A stretch of 64,000 nt of DNA. Origin: Gymnogyps californianus. Its lineage: Eukaryota > Chordata > Aves > Accipitriformes > Cathartidae. The notes below the pieces were generated by a model. That model saw nothing but the letters and a program-made list of their open reading frames with translations. It was not told the origin of the DNA and made no database searches. Positions 45,740 through 57,000 of the stretch are shown one piece after another. The DNA is taken from contig NC_059472.1 of NCBI RefSeq assembly GCF_018139145.2, positions 101,444,877 to 101,508,876 of the forward strand, read 5' to 3'. A program made the translations under genes and the position numbers. The number at the start of each line of letters is the position of its first letter. The first letter of the stretch is position 1.

Positions 45740-47378
45740 GTTAGCAATAAATAGAGGTAAAAGATAATGTATTAGCTAGTATGTTCCCCACATATGTACG
45801 GTGGTTCATATTTTTTAGTAAGAAGAAAATTATGTGTGTTCTAGTTACAGCTTTTATTTTTAAGTTTTTATTTTTCCCCAGTAATAAAAATAAGCTTTGT
45901 CTACAGTACACAGGCAAAATGCCTCAGATCTGTTAGACTTGAAATTTGAAAGATTGGTTTTCACTCTTGTGGTAGAAAACTGGCTTCTGCAACACAGAAT
46001 TTGAGGCTTGGGGTATGATTTTCCCGAAAGCCTAACCAAAATCTCCCACTGCAACTTAGATTCATTACTTCTGCAACTGCATCCCTTCCTCTTCCTCAGC
46101 GATTCCTTCCTCTCCAGTGTGCAAGCCATGAGTTGTTGTGGATGATGACAAAGTAGAATATAGAGGTAGGTTTGCCAAATATTAGGCTGAATGTTTCCCC
46201 TCAATTCATAGCCTAAGCTTTATGGAGAACAGGAGAACCCTGAAGCCCTGCAGCCTGCTCCTGTGACTTAGAAAGTTGTCCCTAGTATGTGCTTGAGATT
46301 CTGATGGTAGCTTTCTGTGTTGTTAGTAACACTTAGTGAAACTTATTTTCTTATCCTTCCACAGTCTGAAGTGTAATCCTTTAAATGTATGAAGCCTTTT
46401 CTTGATTCTCACTTGCTTTAGAAGTGTAGCTTTCCTTATAAATCCCATCCACCGTTACAGTTAAGCAGTCTCTGTCTACAGCATATATGCAAGACAAAAG
46501 ATTATTTTTTTTTAATGGAGCATGGAAAAATCTTCACAGAAAGCATCTCTCTGGTTTACAAAGGAATGTAATGTGCAGGACCAAACCTGTCAGCGCTCAC
46601 TTTTTTCAGCTGAGACTCATTCACTTTCAAACAGCTTTTTACAGCACATTATCTCACTCCAGCAAGGAGAAAATTTCGCAGTGTGATTCAGTGAGACTTC
46701 TCACTCATTTAACTGTCATTGCATGAGAATTCCTGTCTCGTGAACAGAGGTAACGGGAAGGTGCTGTTTGTGAGACCTCTCAGCTTTGTGAGCTGTTCTA
46801 CATCCAGAGAGTGATCGGGGAAAGTTCTGCTCCAAGAGAGAGTCTCTGCTCTGAGCCAGCAGGAGCTTCTCCTTTTCTGGCAGTGGGGAGAAACGCTATA
46901 TTCCAGCTGTAAAATAAGTACATTTGTAAGAAAACATCCCCACAGTAGTGAAGGTCTGTAGCAGGCTGAGGTCAGAGAAAAGATGGATGATTTTGCCCTT
47001 GTTAGTCTTGCGTATTCTCTGCTGTCAATGAATGATGTCTTTTGAGCAAAATGTGCTCAACTCTTTAACCCTGCTGATGATAAGTATTTAACAGCAAAGG
47101 AAACATTTCTCTATACGGTTCCTATTCTATCTGGAAGAATTGGGGTTGGGTCCAAATCACCACCCAAAAAGCCAAGTAATGAAATATCTGCATTTAGTCT
47201 AGGATAATAACGTACGTGCCGTGATATAAAATATTACAAAAGTCTGTTCATTAAAAAAAAAAAAAGAAGGCAAAAGCAAGCTAATTTTACAGAGCAATGA
47301 GTTCAGAGGCCAGGAAGCCTTTTATAGCTCCTAGTATCTCTGGCAAACAACCTTAACCCTGCTGGCATCTCAGAAACG
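45740..47378. other. Non-coding stretch up to the LTR
   Basis: No gene or recognised repeat. An A-run lies at 47252-47264. The 46.28-46.47 kb part has the texture of a decayed reversed LINE 3' region, but I could not match it. Confidence 0.4.
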
Positions 47379-47639
47379 TGTTGGGTTTCTGTGGTGGGGT
47401 TTTGGTAGTGGGGGAGGGGCTACAGGGGTGGCTCCTCTGAGAAGCTGCCAGAAGCTTTCCCGGCTCCAAGTCGGACCCACCGCTGGCCAAGGCCGAGCCC
47501 ATCAGCGACAGTGGTAGCGCCTCTGTGACAGCGTATTTAAGAAGGGGAAAAGACTGCTGAAAAAGAGGCAGCGGACAGAGGAGTGGGATGTGCCAGCCAT
47601 GTAGACACAGAGTGAAGAAGGAGAGGGAGGAGGTGCGCT

Positions 47640-47739
47640 GGAGCAGAGATTCCCCTGCAGCCCGTGGTGAGATGGCAGGCTGTCTCCCTGCAGCCCATGG
47701 AGGTTAACGGTGGAGCAGAGATTCCCCTGCAGCCCGTGG
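47640..47739 (+). repeat. Internal direct repeats of the LTR
   Basis: A 28-bp unit (GGAGCAGAGATTCCCCTGCA followed by GCCCGTGG) is present exactly at 47640-47667 and at 47712-47739. A degenerate copy lies between them, and looser ones (GGAGCAG...CTGCAGCCCGTGG) follow to about 47910. Repeat number is expected to vary among copies of the family. Confidence 0.9.
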
Positions 47740-48045
47740 AGGACCCCACGGCGGAGCAGGTGGCTGTGCCCAGAGAAGGCCGTGACTCCATGGGAAAGCC
47801 TGTGCTGGAGCAGTTCGTGGAGGACTGCAGCCCGTGGGAAGGACTCATGTTGGAGAAGCTCATGGAGGGCTGACCCCCATGAGAAGGACCCGAAGCTGGA
47901 GCAGGGGAAGAGTGTGAGGTGTCCTCCCCCTGAGGAGGGAGGAGCGGCAGAAACAGCGTGTGACGAACTGACCGCAGCCCCCATTCCCGTCCCCCTGTGC
48001 CACTGGGGGGAAGGAGGTAGAGGAATCGGGAGCAAAGCTGAGCCC

Positions 48046-48068
48046 GGGAAGAAGGGAGGGGTGGGGGG
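48046..48068 (+). other. G-quadruplex motif inside the LTR
   Basis: Four G-runs of at least three are separated by loops of five, one and one bases (GGGAAGAAGGGAGGGGTGGG). This fits the usual definition of a stable G-quadruplex. It lies near the 3' part of the LTR. Confidence 0.7.
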
Positions 48069-48323
48069 AAGGTGTGTTTTTAAGATACGGTTCTATTTCT
48101 CATTATCCTACTCTGATTTGATTGGTAACAAATTAAATTGATTTCTTTTTTCCCCAAGTCGAGTCTGTTTTGCCTGTGACCATAATCGGTGAGTGATCCC
48201 TCCCTGTCCTTGTCTCAACTCACCAGCCTTTCATTGTATTTTCTCCTCCCCATCCCACTGTGGGGGAGAAGTGAGTGAGCGGCTGTGTGGTGCTTTGTTA
48301 CTGGCTGGGCCTAAACCATGACA

Positions 48324-51300
48324 CCCATGTAACCCAAATGGCAATATATCCCACGGCAGCTGTGACCTGTCGCAGCCAGTTTCACAACAGAGCTGTTACC
48401 CAACAAAGTCAAGCTCAGGAGTGTGTGCAGACACTAACTTTGTCAGTAGCCATCTCAGGACTGCAGCCAATCTAACCTGTGGAAGTGGGTGCAAAAGTCC
48501 AAGCGGTTTGGGAAAGTGTATGTCCTGATTTGTGGGATCATGGCAATGATTCTCTCTGTGTAGAATGGAGATCTTTCCCTTGTCTACCCTGTCTGAACCT
48601 GGCAAAGATTTCCACGTGCTGAAACTGAATTGACAGAGCAGTTTGGGAAAAGTATGTGAGCATGTTTTGCTTCAGAAATGACCAACATTACTCACCTGCC
48701 ATCCACTGCTTAAAGGTTGGACCTCACTTCAGCACAGATAACAAGTGGAATTTGCAATACCTCTTGGTTCTGCTCTTGCTCTTTTTCTCCTCCTTCTTCT
48801 ATATGCAAAGGAATGCAAGTGTGTACCTGAACTCTATGCTGATCTGACAGAGAAGCAAGTCTATATGCTTTCTTCTCTCATCCTACTGCTTTTATGCTGA
48901 ACTGGTCAGAATTTAACTTTTAGCAAGACCTGTCAAGCAGTGGCTGGATCCAACTGTCTTCTTTCTTTCACCAGTTAACTGGTTGTCTGTGCTTGCCATT
49001 TCAGTGGGAACTGTGGTTACATTGGTTATTTTTAACTGATAACTGGAAGTTTTCTTTAGGACAACATAATCTGAAAGCATTTAGAGAGAAGAGGAAGAAC
49101 TGTGTGTATGGTCACAAATACAACAGACACGCACCTGCAAGCATGCCTGCATGGGGGATGTGCTGTCTTCTCGCCAGTGAGAAGGACCCTCATGCCCTGA
49201 TGTGGCAGCTGAGAATTTATTCCATCATATTGAGAAATTCCCCTGACCAAAACTTCAGCCATCTGTGCTACCAGAAACACAATCAATCCTAGCCAGTAAA
49301 TCATAGCACCCCAGTGTTTTGGGCAACACAAACTCTTCAGTATGTTAAAACACTATTGAATATTGATGGTGGGATAGGATTTGTGAGGCCTCTCATGATC
49401 AATCTCTTTCTGTTTAAATAGCTGATAAATTACAGTCTGAGGTGTTATGATATGACTGTTGGTTAAGAGCAGTTATGTTTTTAACAGATTCTTACACTTT
49501 TTACAGTCGCAGCTTTGAAATCTGAGCTATAACCCACACAGGAGCAGGAATATAAGCTCTTCTTTCACAGATCAGGTACGATGGATACCTGTATTCATAC
49601 TGCATGTTTGCTTTCTTTTATTTCTGATCATATTGCAGACCGCCAATTTGGGTGGTTTTTCTGATTTACAACTCAGTACTTTTTTCCACAGCAGATTGTT
49701 CTCACGTTTATCCGATTTTTAGGTTGTAACTCATCAAATAAGAACTTCTTAGATAAATAAACAATTTTTTTTTTCTAGCTTGCCTGCTATTCTCTGTGAG
49801 GTAACAATAACAAGCGACAGTTACAAAAACCAGACACTGATAGCTGTACAGTGTCTCAGACCAGAAAGCATGCATTCTTCTGGCTGGCAGCAAAACACAA
49901 GTAAAAAGCCCTGTCCTTTCAATTGTTCTGACTTCTAAATCCCAGCTGAAGGGCAATGTATATCTCAGCCAGTCCCAGAGCTGCTCACTCTAGCATCAGC
50001 TTTCTGTGGTGCTGCAAAGGCAGGGCATTCACTCTTCCTCCATGCAGGACTGCCAGACATCAAACAGCATATTCCATAAATCCCTCAGCTGTGTATCTTC
50101 ACCTGCAGGTATGGCATCTTGACACTGTTGGCTGCCAGGACGAGTTAGAGCAACGCTCAGTTTACTGTGCTTCAGAGGAAAACACTCAACTAACCTTTCA
50201 AGAAAACCATTTCAGAAAAGGTGGTGTAAAACTTCTGTTATAAGAATTGAATTGAGCTCCTCTGTGCAGAAGTGTGCACCTGAACCCATGCTTGGTTTAC
50301 CAATGATAATTTGTCTTTGGTGGACAAAAGGCAGTATCGTTGCAGGACCATCTTGTGTTGGAAAAGGCTCAGATGGTTTACAGGCCTGGCAACGAAAGAT
50401 TTGGGATCTGTGCATGCCAAACTGGCACGCAGCACTCTTGATAAGCTCAACGTCTAGTCAGCAGCTTGCATTGGGTGTGTTGGTGAACTTAATCCAGCCT
50501 ATTGTGTCAAATGTACATTGCATTGTAACAGCCTCTTTCAACAGGTAAATGACTGAAGTGGCAGTAAATTAAACTGTCCTTCAGCCCTATACGTAGGGTT
50601 TCCTGCTGTGCAGTCACTGAAGTATGCGCTGACAAACATGTCTTAGCCAATATGTAGGACTCACCTCCAGAGTAGGATTTTAAATTCCTTCTCCAGCACT
50701 GTGCAGAATTGTCTCCCACAGGTGAACCAGGCTGACAAAAAGGTTTGAAGGCTTGATAAGACAAATCTCTGAATGAGGGAGAGAAGAGCAAGAGCAAAGC
50801 TATATCCTGGGGACCGAGGAGTTGAGGAAGTCAGAATTGTAGAAGGCTGTTCAGGAGGATGGTTAAATTCCAGGCAGGAAAGACAAACATATCAAAGTTT
50901 TGGTGTCTCTTCACTTTGGTATTGTGGCTTAAATTTAAACTGAAATAGTACTACACTGTAAGAAGGCTGCCTGGCCCTGTTGTGCTCCTTGACAATCACA
51001 AGCTGCTTGAAGCAGCTTTGGGCACAGAGTGAGGGATGTGTGGGGTCACTCAGCTCAGTCCGCTGCTGTTGCAGGAAGCCACGCTCTGTGGTCTCCTTCA
51101 GAAACACATCCGGTTCTGTCTTGAAGACACTAAAAATATGCTGTTTATTCCACATGCTGGGATGTGCATCTCTGGACACTGCCGGTTAGAAACCTTCTCC
51201 TGCTTCCCAGCATGGGTGTATCTATGGCTCCCTTCTACCTGTTTGTTCTGCTGCCAGGTTTGTCTGAAAACTTCAGTAGTTCTCCTCCAGCTTTGCATTT

Positions 51301-51890
51301 ATCTTCAGCAATCATATTTCCTTAAAGCTTTCATTTACCTAGGCTAAGCGGGCCTAGGTCTTTTAATTGTACTTGCATGATAGTCCTTCCATTCTCATGA
51401 TCGGTTACATGGGTCTCCTCCATTCCCAATTTTATTGCTTGTAAGTGTGGATTGTCAGAATGTGGTGTGCAGCATTCATGTTGGGACACTATCAACGTCT
51501 TCTTATAAGGGCATGAATGCTTTCTTTCCTCTGCCGGAGATAGTTGCCGTGTATCTCCAAGGGCCATGTATATCTTTTTCATAGCCATGTTATAGTGCTA
51601 GCTCCAACCAACTTGTACGTGACTAATCTGGACACATGTCTATCCCCTCTGATTTTTCAGCTGATTCCATCTCATAACAGATATTACTAGTTTTTAAAAA
51701 GGCATGATTTTATGCTTGTATTTCTACCTCTTCAATCTGAAAGGGCAATAAGGTCTTCCTTCCTTCCATCTTCCATATTGACAGTGTTTTCTGTCCTTGC
51801 TGATGGCTAATTGTCATTCACTCATTCACACTGCTACTTTTGTATCGGTAAGTAATAAAAATAAGGTCAGTCCCAGACTTGTTCCCTGTG
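48324..51890. other. Non-coding stretch, no recognised element
   Basis: Short unconnected frames occur on both strands. None has coding bias, known motifs or convincing splice borders. A T-run lies near 49766-49776. Confidence 0.5.
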
Positions 51891-51930
51891 CAACTCCCCT
51901 TGATGAACTACTTCTCCTGAAGGGGAGTTG
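51891..51930 (+). repeat. Perfect hairpin, 11-bp arms
   Basis: CAACTCCCCTT (51891-51901) and AAGGGGAGTTG (51920-51930) are exact reverse complements around an 18-base loop. In RNA the stem could grow by two wobble pairs. It is too short for a typical microRNA precursor. Confidence 0.8.
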
Positions 51931-53520
51931 TGTGTATCCCAGCTGTACTACCCGAAGTAACCAAACTCAATTTGCAAGACAGCTGGGGAGCCGTAGCAAA
52001 AGTAGGAGCCAGGGCAAGAATGATGTGAGTCTGCCCAGGGAGGCTCGCAAGTGAGGAGGTTGAGGTGGGGGCAGTTGTGGAGAGCTGCTCTCAGAGCAGC
52101 CAGAGAAGGGCACAGATGAAGAACCAGCATCTTGATAGCGAGCTTCTCCTGTCAGGTAAAAGCACTTTCAGCATCTTTGAAATCACTTAATCATGGGGGC
52201 ACTGACCACCTCGCAGGGGGGACTGCGTTCCTTGCGCTGGGGATTGCGGAAACACGAGGAGCGCTGCTGGAGGACATACACCTCACAGTGCAGGAATGTC
52301 TGGCAGTTTTAAAAGTTTCCATGGAGGCAGGTTTTCAGAACAGATGCTGCTTTCTACTGTTCAAGACCCAAACATTGCTGCACTGTGCTCTCACACGAGA
52401 ACCAGAACGCGACAAGGGGTAGGAGTATGTTTGTTTGCCTTATTCTCGTTTTCTGAGAACAGAATTGTGCCAAAATAAACAAATGGTGAGCGGCTAGCAA
52501 GATTTAAAAATATTTTTTTTATAATCTATATATTTTAAAGTGTCAGTGATAAAAGTTTCATGTGCATATAGGCACACACTCCCTTTCTATTTTGCTCTTT
52601 TATGTTTTCTATATCAAGTTTTCCTTGAAGGGAACCATTACCATTAAAAGTGTATGAATAATTTTTTACTCTGCTTGAAGAATTTTGATTTGTGTTAAAA
52701 ACCAAAAGAAAATAAATATATCCTATACCAAAATGCAGGCTTTCTGATTCTCTCTGATTCTCATATTATTTAATCCCACATTTAATCCCTCAGACCTGTT
52801 AGAGTTTACTGTTAACCAAAGTTGTTCCATTTACACTCCAGGACAAATTTGTTTGAAATACAATCCTGAACTTCATCCCAGACTGCAGGAAAACATCCAT
52901 CCACATCTGAAGAGGATTAAATGCAAGCTCTCCAAAGCCCCATCTATCTATCAGCAACCCTAAAAAGCCTATCACTGTAGTGTCTAGACACTGAGATAAC
53001 CCTCCTGATGGAAGCAGATGGTAAAGACCTCTCCACATCATGGATTTCCATGAAAGATATAATGACACAAGGTTAGATTAACAGCCTCTTGGCAAAGCTT
53101 TTCATAGGAGAAAGACACTACCATATTTAGATACACACAACAGGAGGAAGTTAATAGTGAGTTTTTTTAAATTCACCCCAGCTGAAAATTGATGAACCTG
53201 AGCCTGGACTGTAGCAATAAATGAAGACCAGAAAAAGGAAAAAAGAAAGAAAGAAGCTATGGCAGGGACTCCAGAGCAGATTTACATCTCAGGAAATGAA
53301 ATCAAGGAAACCGAAGAACCAAAAATGGATGCATTTCCTTGAAATAAACACATATGGGAATGTTTTTATTCCAGTGAAAGAACTCTTCCTGAACATTGGA
53401 TGCAAGAGGAGTCAGAGTCTCATTTAAGATTTAGTGAGAATAAAATTTAAGACTTTCATGAGCCAAGACGTGCACAGAGTGGAATGATTAATAGGCCTAG
53501 ATCCTAAATACTCTGAAACT
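51931..53520. other. Non-coding stretch
   Basis: The part at 52190-52280 carries a small CpG cluster (GACTGCGTTCCTTGCGCTGG) without an obvious exon. The rest is AT-rich and unremarkable. Confidence 0.45.
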
Positions 53521-53592
53521 CCCTATTTACGCAAGCAAGGTCCCATTGACCCAAGCAGTTTGACTGAGTGCAGCACTTGGGACTTTGCCCTC
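53521..53592. repeat. Possible ancient palindromic repeat fragment
   Basis: 'gcaaggtcccattgacccaa' and 'tgactgagtgcagcacttgg' resemble the 'agtcccattgacttcaatggg...gtgagtaaggtt' family of old amniote inverted repeats. The match is short and partial. Confidence 0.28.
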
Positions 53593-54040
53593 CAAGTCGC
53601 CAGATGAGCACAGTCCTCCAATCAGAATTCTCTGTATATAAAGGAAAAGGACCATGAAAAATCTTTATTTTACTTCTTCATGTTCTCAAACCTCCACTCA
53701 CCCCACTGATCCTGGGTAAGAGGCTGGCTTAATCCTCAGTATTTTGGATGCACCATTGCTCAATGGGACATTGCTGTGCCATCAACTGTGGTGATTTTAA
53801 ACCTTTTCCTTGGAGTGGAAGACAGGTAGACAGGTTTCTGGGGCTCTGTAACACATTCAAACAGCAGAGGAAATATATGGGAATCAAGAGAATATCAGAT
53901 AATCTTACCAAGTTTACAGCTGCTTCTAAGTTTTTAGTGAGTAAATGTGGCTAGAAGGCAGTGGTTTCTGCACGGTAAAATGGGAAAGTCTGGAAAACTT
54001 TCTGAAACTCTGAAAATCAACTCCTAGACTTGATTCTTGT
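53593..54040. other. Non-coding stretch
   Basis: Nothing recognised. Confidence 0.45.
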
Positions 54041-54044
54041 CAAA

Positions 54045-54094
54045 AATATAATAATAATAATGTGTATGTTATATAATAATATAATATTAATATG
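54045..54094. repeat. AT/ATA-rich simple repeat
   Basis: (ATA)n and (AT)n steps with one GTGTATG interruption. Confidence 0.85.
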
Positions 54095-57000
54095 TTTGTT
54101 AGGAAATGAGGGCTGGGACTGGGAAAAAAAAAGAAACTTCATTATAGAATAATCAAAAAAGAACTTTCAGGCCTGGTGAAATGACACTCAGGCAGCTAAT
54201 TCCCCAAAGCACCTTCCTATACGAAGAATATCTGTGCTGTTGCACTGTAAGCAGTGCAGACTGTTGTACCATGAGGAAAACTGCATCCGATGCTCTGCAG
54301 CCTCGCCTAAGACTTAATTTTTAAGCAGGAGTGATCCAGGTTGGAATGAGTGTGAAGGGCTTCTAGAGAATGGGCTACACTAACAGTGATCAAAACTGAA
54401 CAAAAAAGCATGATTTTTGTAGCCTGGCAAAATAAAGGCAGAGGGGGTGATATGACTGCTCGCTTAAATATATTAGGAGGAGAGACAGCTGCAGTCAAGA
54501 TTAATTTTTGAAGTTAGGGACAATATTGACATGATAAAAAGTAGAACATAATTGTGGATGCATATAGCCTCGAAAAGGCTACCATATCAGAAAAATGCTA
54601 CTAGGTATCAGAGGGGCTGTGTGTTGGAACAGACTTCTACAAGGAGTAAAACAACCTAAAAGACCCAGACTGGCTTTATTTATTCATGAGGGACTTGCTG
54701 CCATTGTGCAAACATTGATATGGCTGGCATGTCACACTGAAATATTTATTGTAATTTATTTTAAATTCATCTAAAAGTTGATCATGGGATGCAATATATA
54801 AATTCCATAAAATAAATTTCCCTGGAGACCTTCCCTTCCAACAGCAAGGTATATAAAAACTGAGTATCAGGCATTATTAATTTGATGTAATATATTTTCA
54901 GGATACTTCGTTACATGACTGAAAAGAGATGTTTTTGCTGCAGGTGGCACCTTTAAGGGTAAAAGAGTCTCCTTGTCTAATAGGAGAGTATCAGCCTGTT
55001 GGCAGAGTAACTTCAGAGGCACAGACCTGCGAAGCAATTGTTCTCACCCATTTTTCCTGTCTAGACTGACCTTCCCTATCCCTTCCCTGCAGGCAGCACA
55101 ATACAGCTACTTTTTGATTTTTTCTTACCAACGCAAACACATGGTTGGGTCCTCCAAGATTAAAGATAGGGCATGTCTCACACCTGTTACTGGCCAGCCA
55201 GGAAGTCTTTGTGGGACAAAACCTGATGGCTCAAATTCTTCCTTTGGGTGGTATTTACTTAGAAATTAGTTAGAGGCTTTACCTGAGCTCAGAGCTGCAG
55301 TTCACTAAGCACTGTATGAACACACACCACTTCACTCCAGAGAGTGGACAAGCTAAAAAAACCCAGATGGACAAAATGGGTACAATAAAACAAAAGGAAG
55401 AAATTATTTACTCAAGCCATGCCCTGGATTAATCAAAAAATCCAGGAAAGGAACCAAGAAAAAGAACTCCCACATCTCAACCTTACACTTTATGAAATGA
55501 ATAATATGCTTTGGATGTGCAATGGCCTCTGAACTGTGATTAAGCAGAATCCATAGCTACATGCATAGATTCCTTACCAGCCTATAAATGCAGAGACTGC
55601 AATAGTTTATTTCCCCTTCTATCTAAACAAATACCAATAATTTACAAATTTATTTTAATTTGACTGGTAGAAGGCTCAAGAAGTTCAACAAATTAAGTAA
55701 GCCCATCAATATAAAAAAGTAGTTTAAAACCCTCTCTTAAATGATGCTGTCCCAGCATTCTCTTAGTTTACAAACTATATCACCAGGACCTCTATAAAAA
55801 AAGGCAAATAGGTAACAAAAGGCTTCTTTTTCCTTTATAATATAGAGTGTAAAAGGAGTAAAGACAGTCAGTGTTTTGGGAGCTTTAAGATGAAATTAGG
55901 GAATAAAGCAAAGATACCAGATGCTCCGTAAAAGAGAATGCATTGGTACAAGTGTCCCTGTCTCTTAGTTTCTGGAATAACTAAGGTGTCTATTACTGGC
56001 ACAAAAGTAGCATGTAAGTAGAGCATGCTTAGGCAAAGTGAGATAGCATAAGAAATACAAAATTCACATTTAATCTAGCGCCATCTTCAGAAAAGTCCAA
56101 ACCAAAATAAGACAACAAAAATCCCCACGGGATACTAGGGGAATGACTGAAAGTGTTTGCTGGGCTCCATCGTGCCTGGTAGTTCTGGGGTCACTCTGTC
56201 AGTTGTGGCCGTGTAAAACAGGAATTGCTCTGTGGTGGGAATCTGGGTGGTTGCATTTTCTGCAACCTTACTGTCACATAGATTTAACCCTTTTGGTGCA
56301 ACAGAAATAGCAAATTTTTGCCTTTGTATGGTCCTTGAAGAAGATATTTCCTGAACTTGCATCAAGAAATAAGGTGGGTAGAGAGAAAACCAACAGTATG
56401 AGGAATGCAAGCCTGTGTGCACTAATGTGTAACAGTTCCCTGAAAAGGAAGACAACAGCACAGTACATTTTTTTCTCTCGGAGGTAAAAAAGACAGTTAC
56501 AGAGCTCTGGGGATAGGAGAAGAAAGGGCAAGATAATCAAGGGAACATCCCTTCAAAGCATGCCAATAGAAATGTGCTATTTCAAAAGAGACATGTGGAA
56601 GGGAGGAGAGGAGGCAGCCGCGAGATGGGTAACAAATCAACAAAGGACAGACTTTTGAAATTTACTGCTTTCCCTAGTGGCAGACACTCACCAGTTGTGG
56701 ATTGGAAATGGCAGTAACTCACATCAGGAAACCATCTCTCCATCTGTGCAGTTAACACCAGTATTTATGGATGCAGGTACGTGGCAGGAGCTTAATGGGT
56801 GGGAGCATCATCAGCTGGGGCTTGGAACAAAGACATTAGCATCTCTGGGGGTACTGAGACCACGTTTCTGCAATTGTTGCAGAAATAGTCAAGTTCCGCA
56901 TGTTCGTCACAGATGACTGTGCCAGACACCCAGGGAGAAAGGACGTGCAAACACATGGTTGTGTGTTAGGGCAGGGCTGAGACACCAGTGTTGAGGAATA

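Larger units (their letters stand above)
47379..48323 (+). mobile_element. Solo LTR of an avian endogenous retrovirus
   Basis: The element starts TGTTGGGTTTCTG and ends ...ACCATGACA, the TG...CA ends of a retroviral LTR. Inside are a TATA-like TATTTAAG (47534-47541), a G-rich middle with imperfect tandem 'GGAGCAG...CCTGCAGCCCGTGG' units, and a CATTATCCTACTCTGATTTG section. After it come an AT-rich AACAAATTAAATTG and the phrase 'ggtgagtgatccctccctgt'. I recognise this order from a common LTR family of neoavian birds. No retroviral genes or second LTR adjoin it, so it is a solo LTR left by recombination. No target-site duplication is visible at the chosen ends. The open frames on both strands inside it arise from the stop-poor repeats. 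Confidence 0.82.

Noticed and set aside
46280..46470. Possible reversed ancient LINE fragment
   Set aside because: The texture is suggestive ('cttatccttccacagtctga', 'aatgtatgaagcc'), but I could not align it to a CR1 or L2 consensus from memory.
47502..48141. Long open frames on both strands (177 and 143 codons)
   Set aside because: They lie inside the LTR and come from its stop-poor, G-rich tandem units. The translations are repeat-driven and match no retroviral protein.
51891..51930. MicroRNA precursor
   Set aside because: The stem is only 11 bp, with at most two wobble pairs beyond. This is too short for a Drosha/Dicer substrate.
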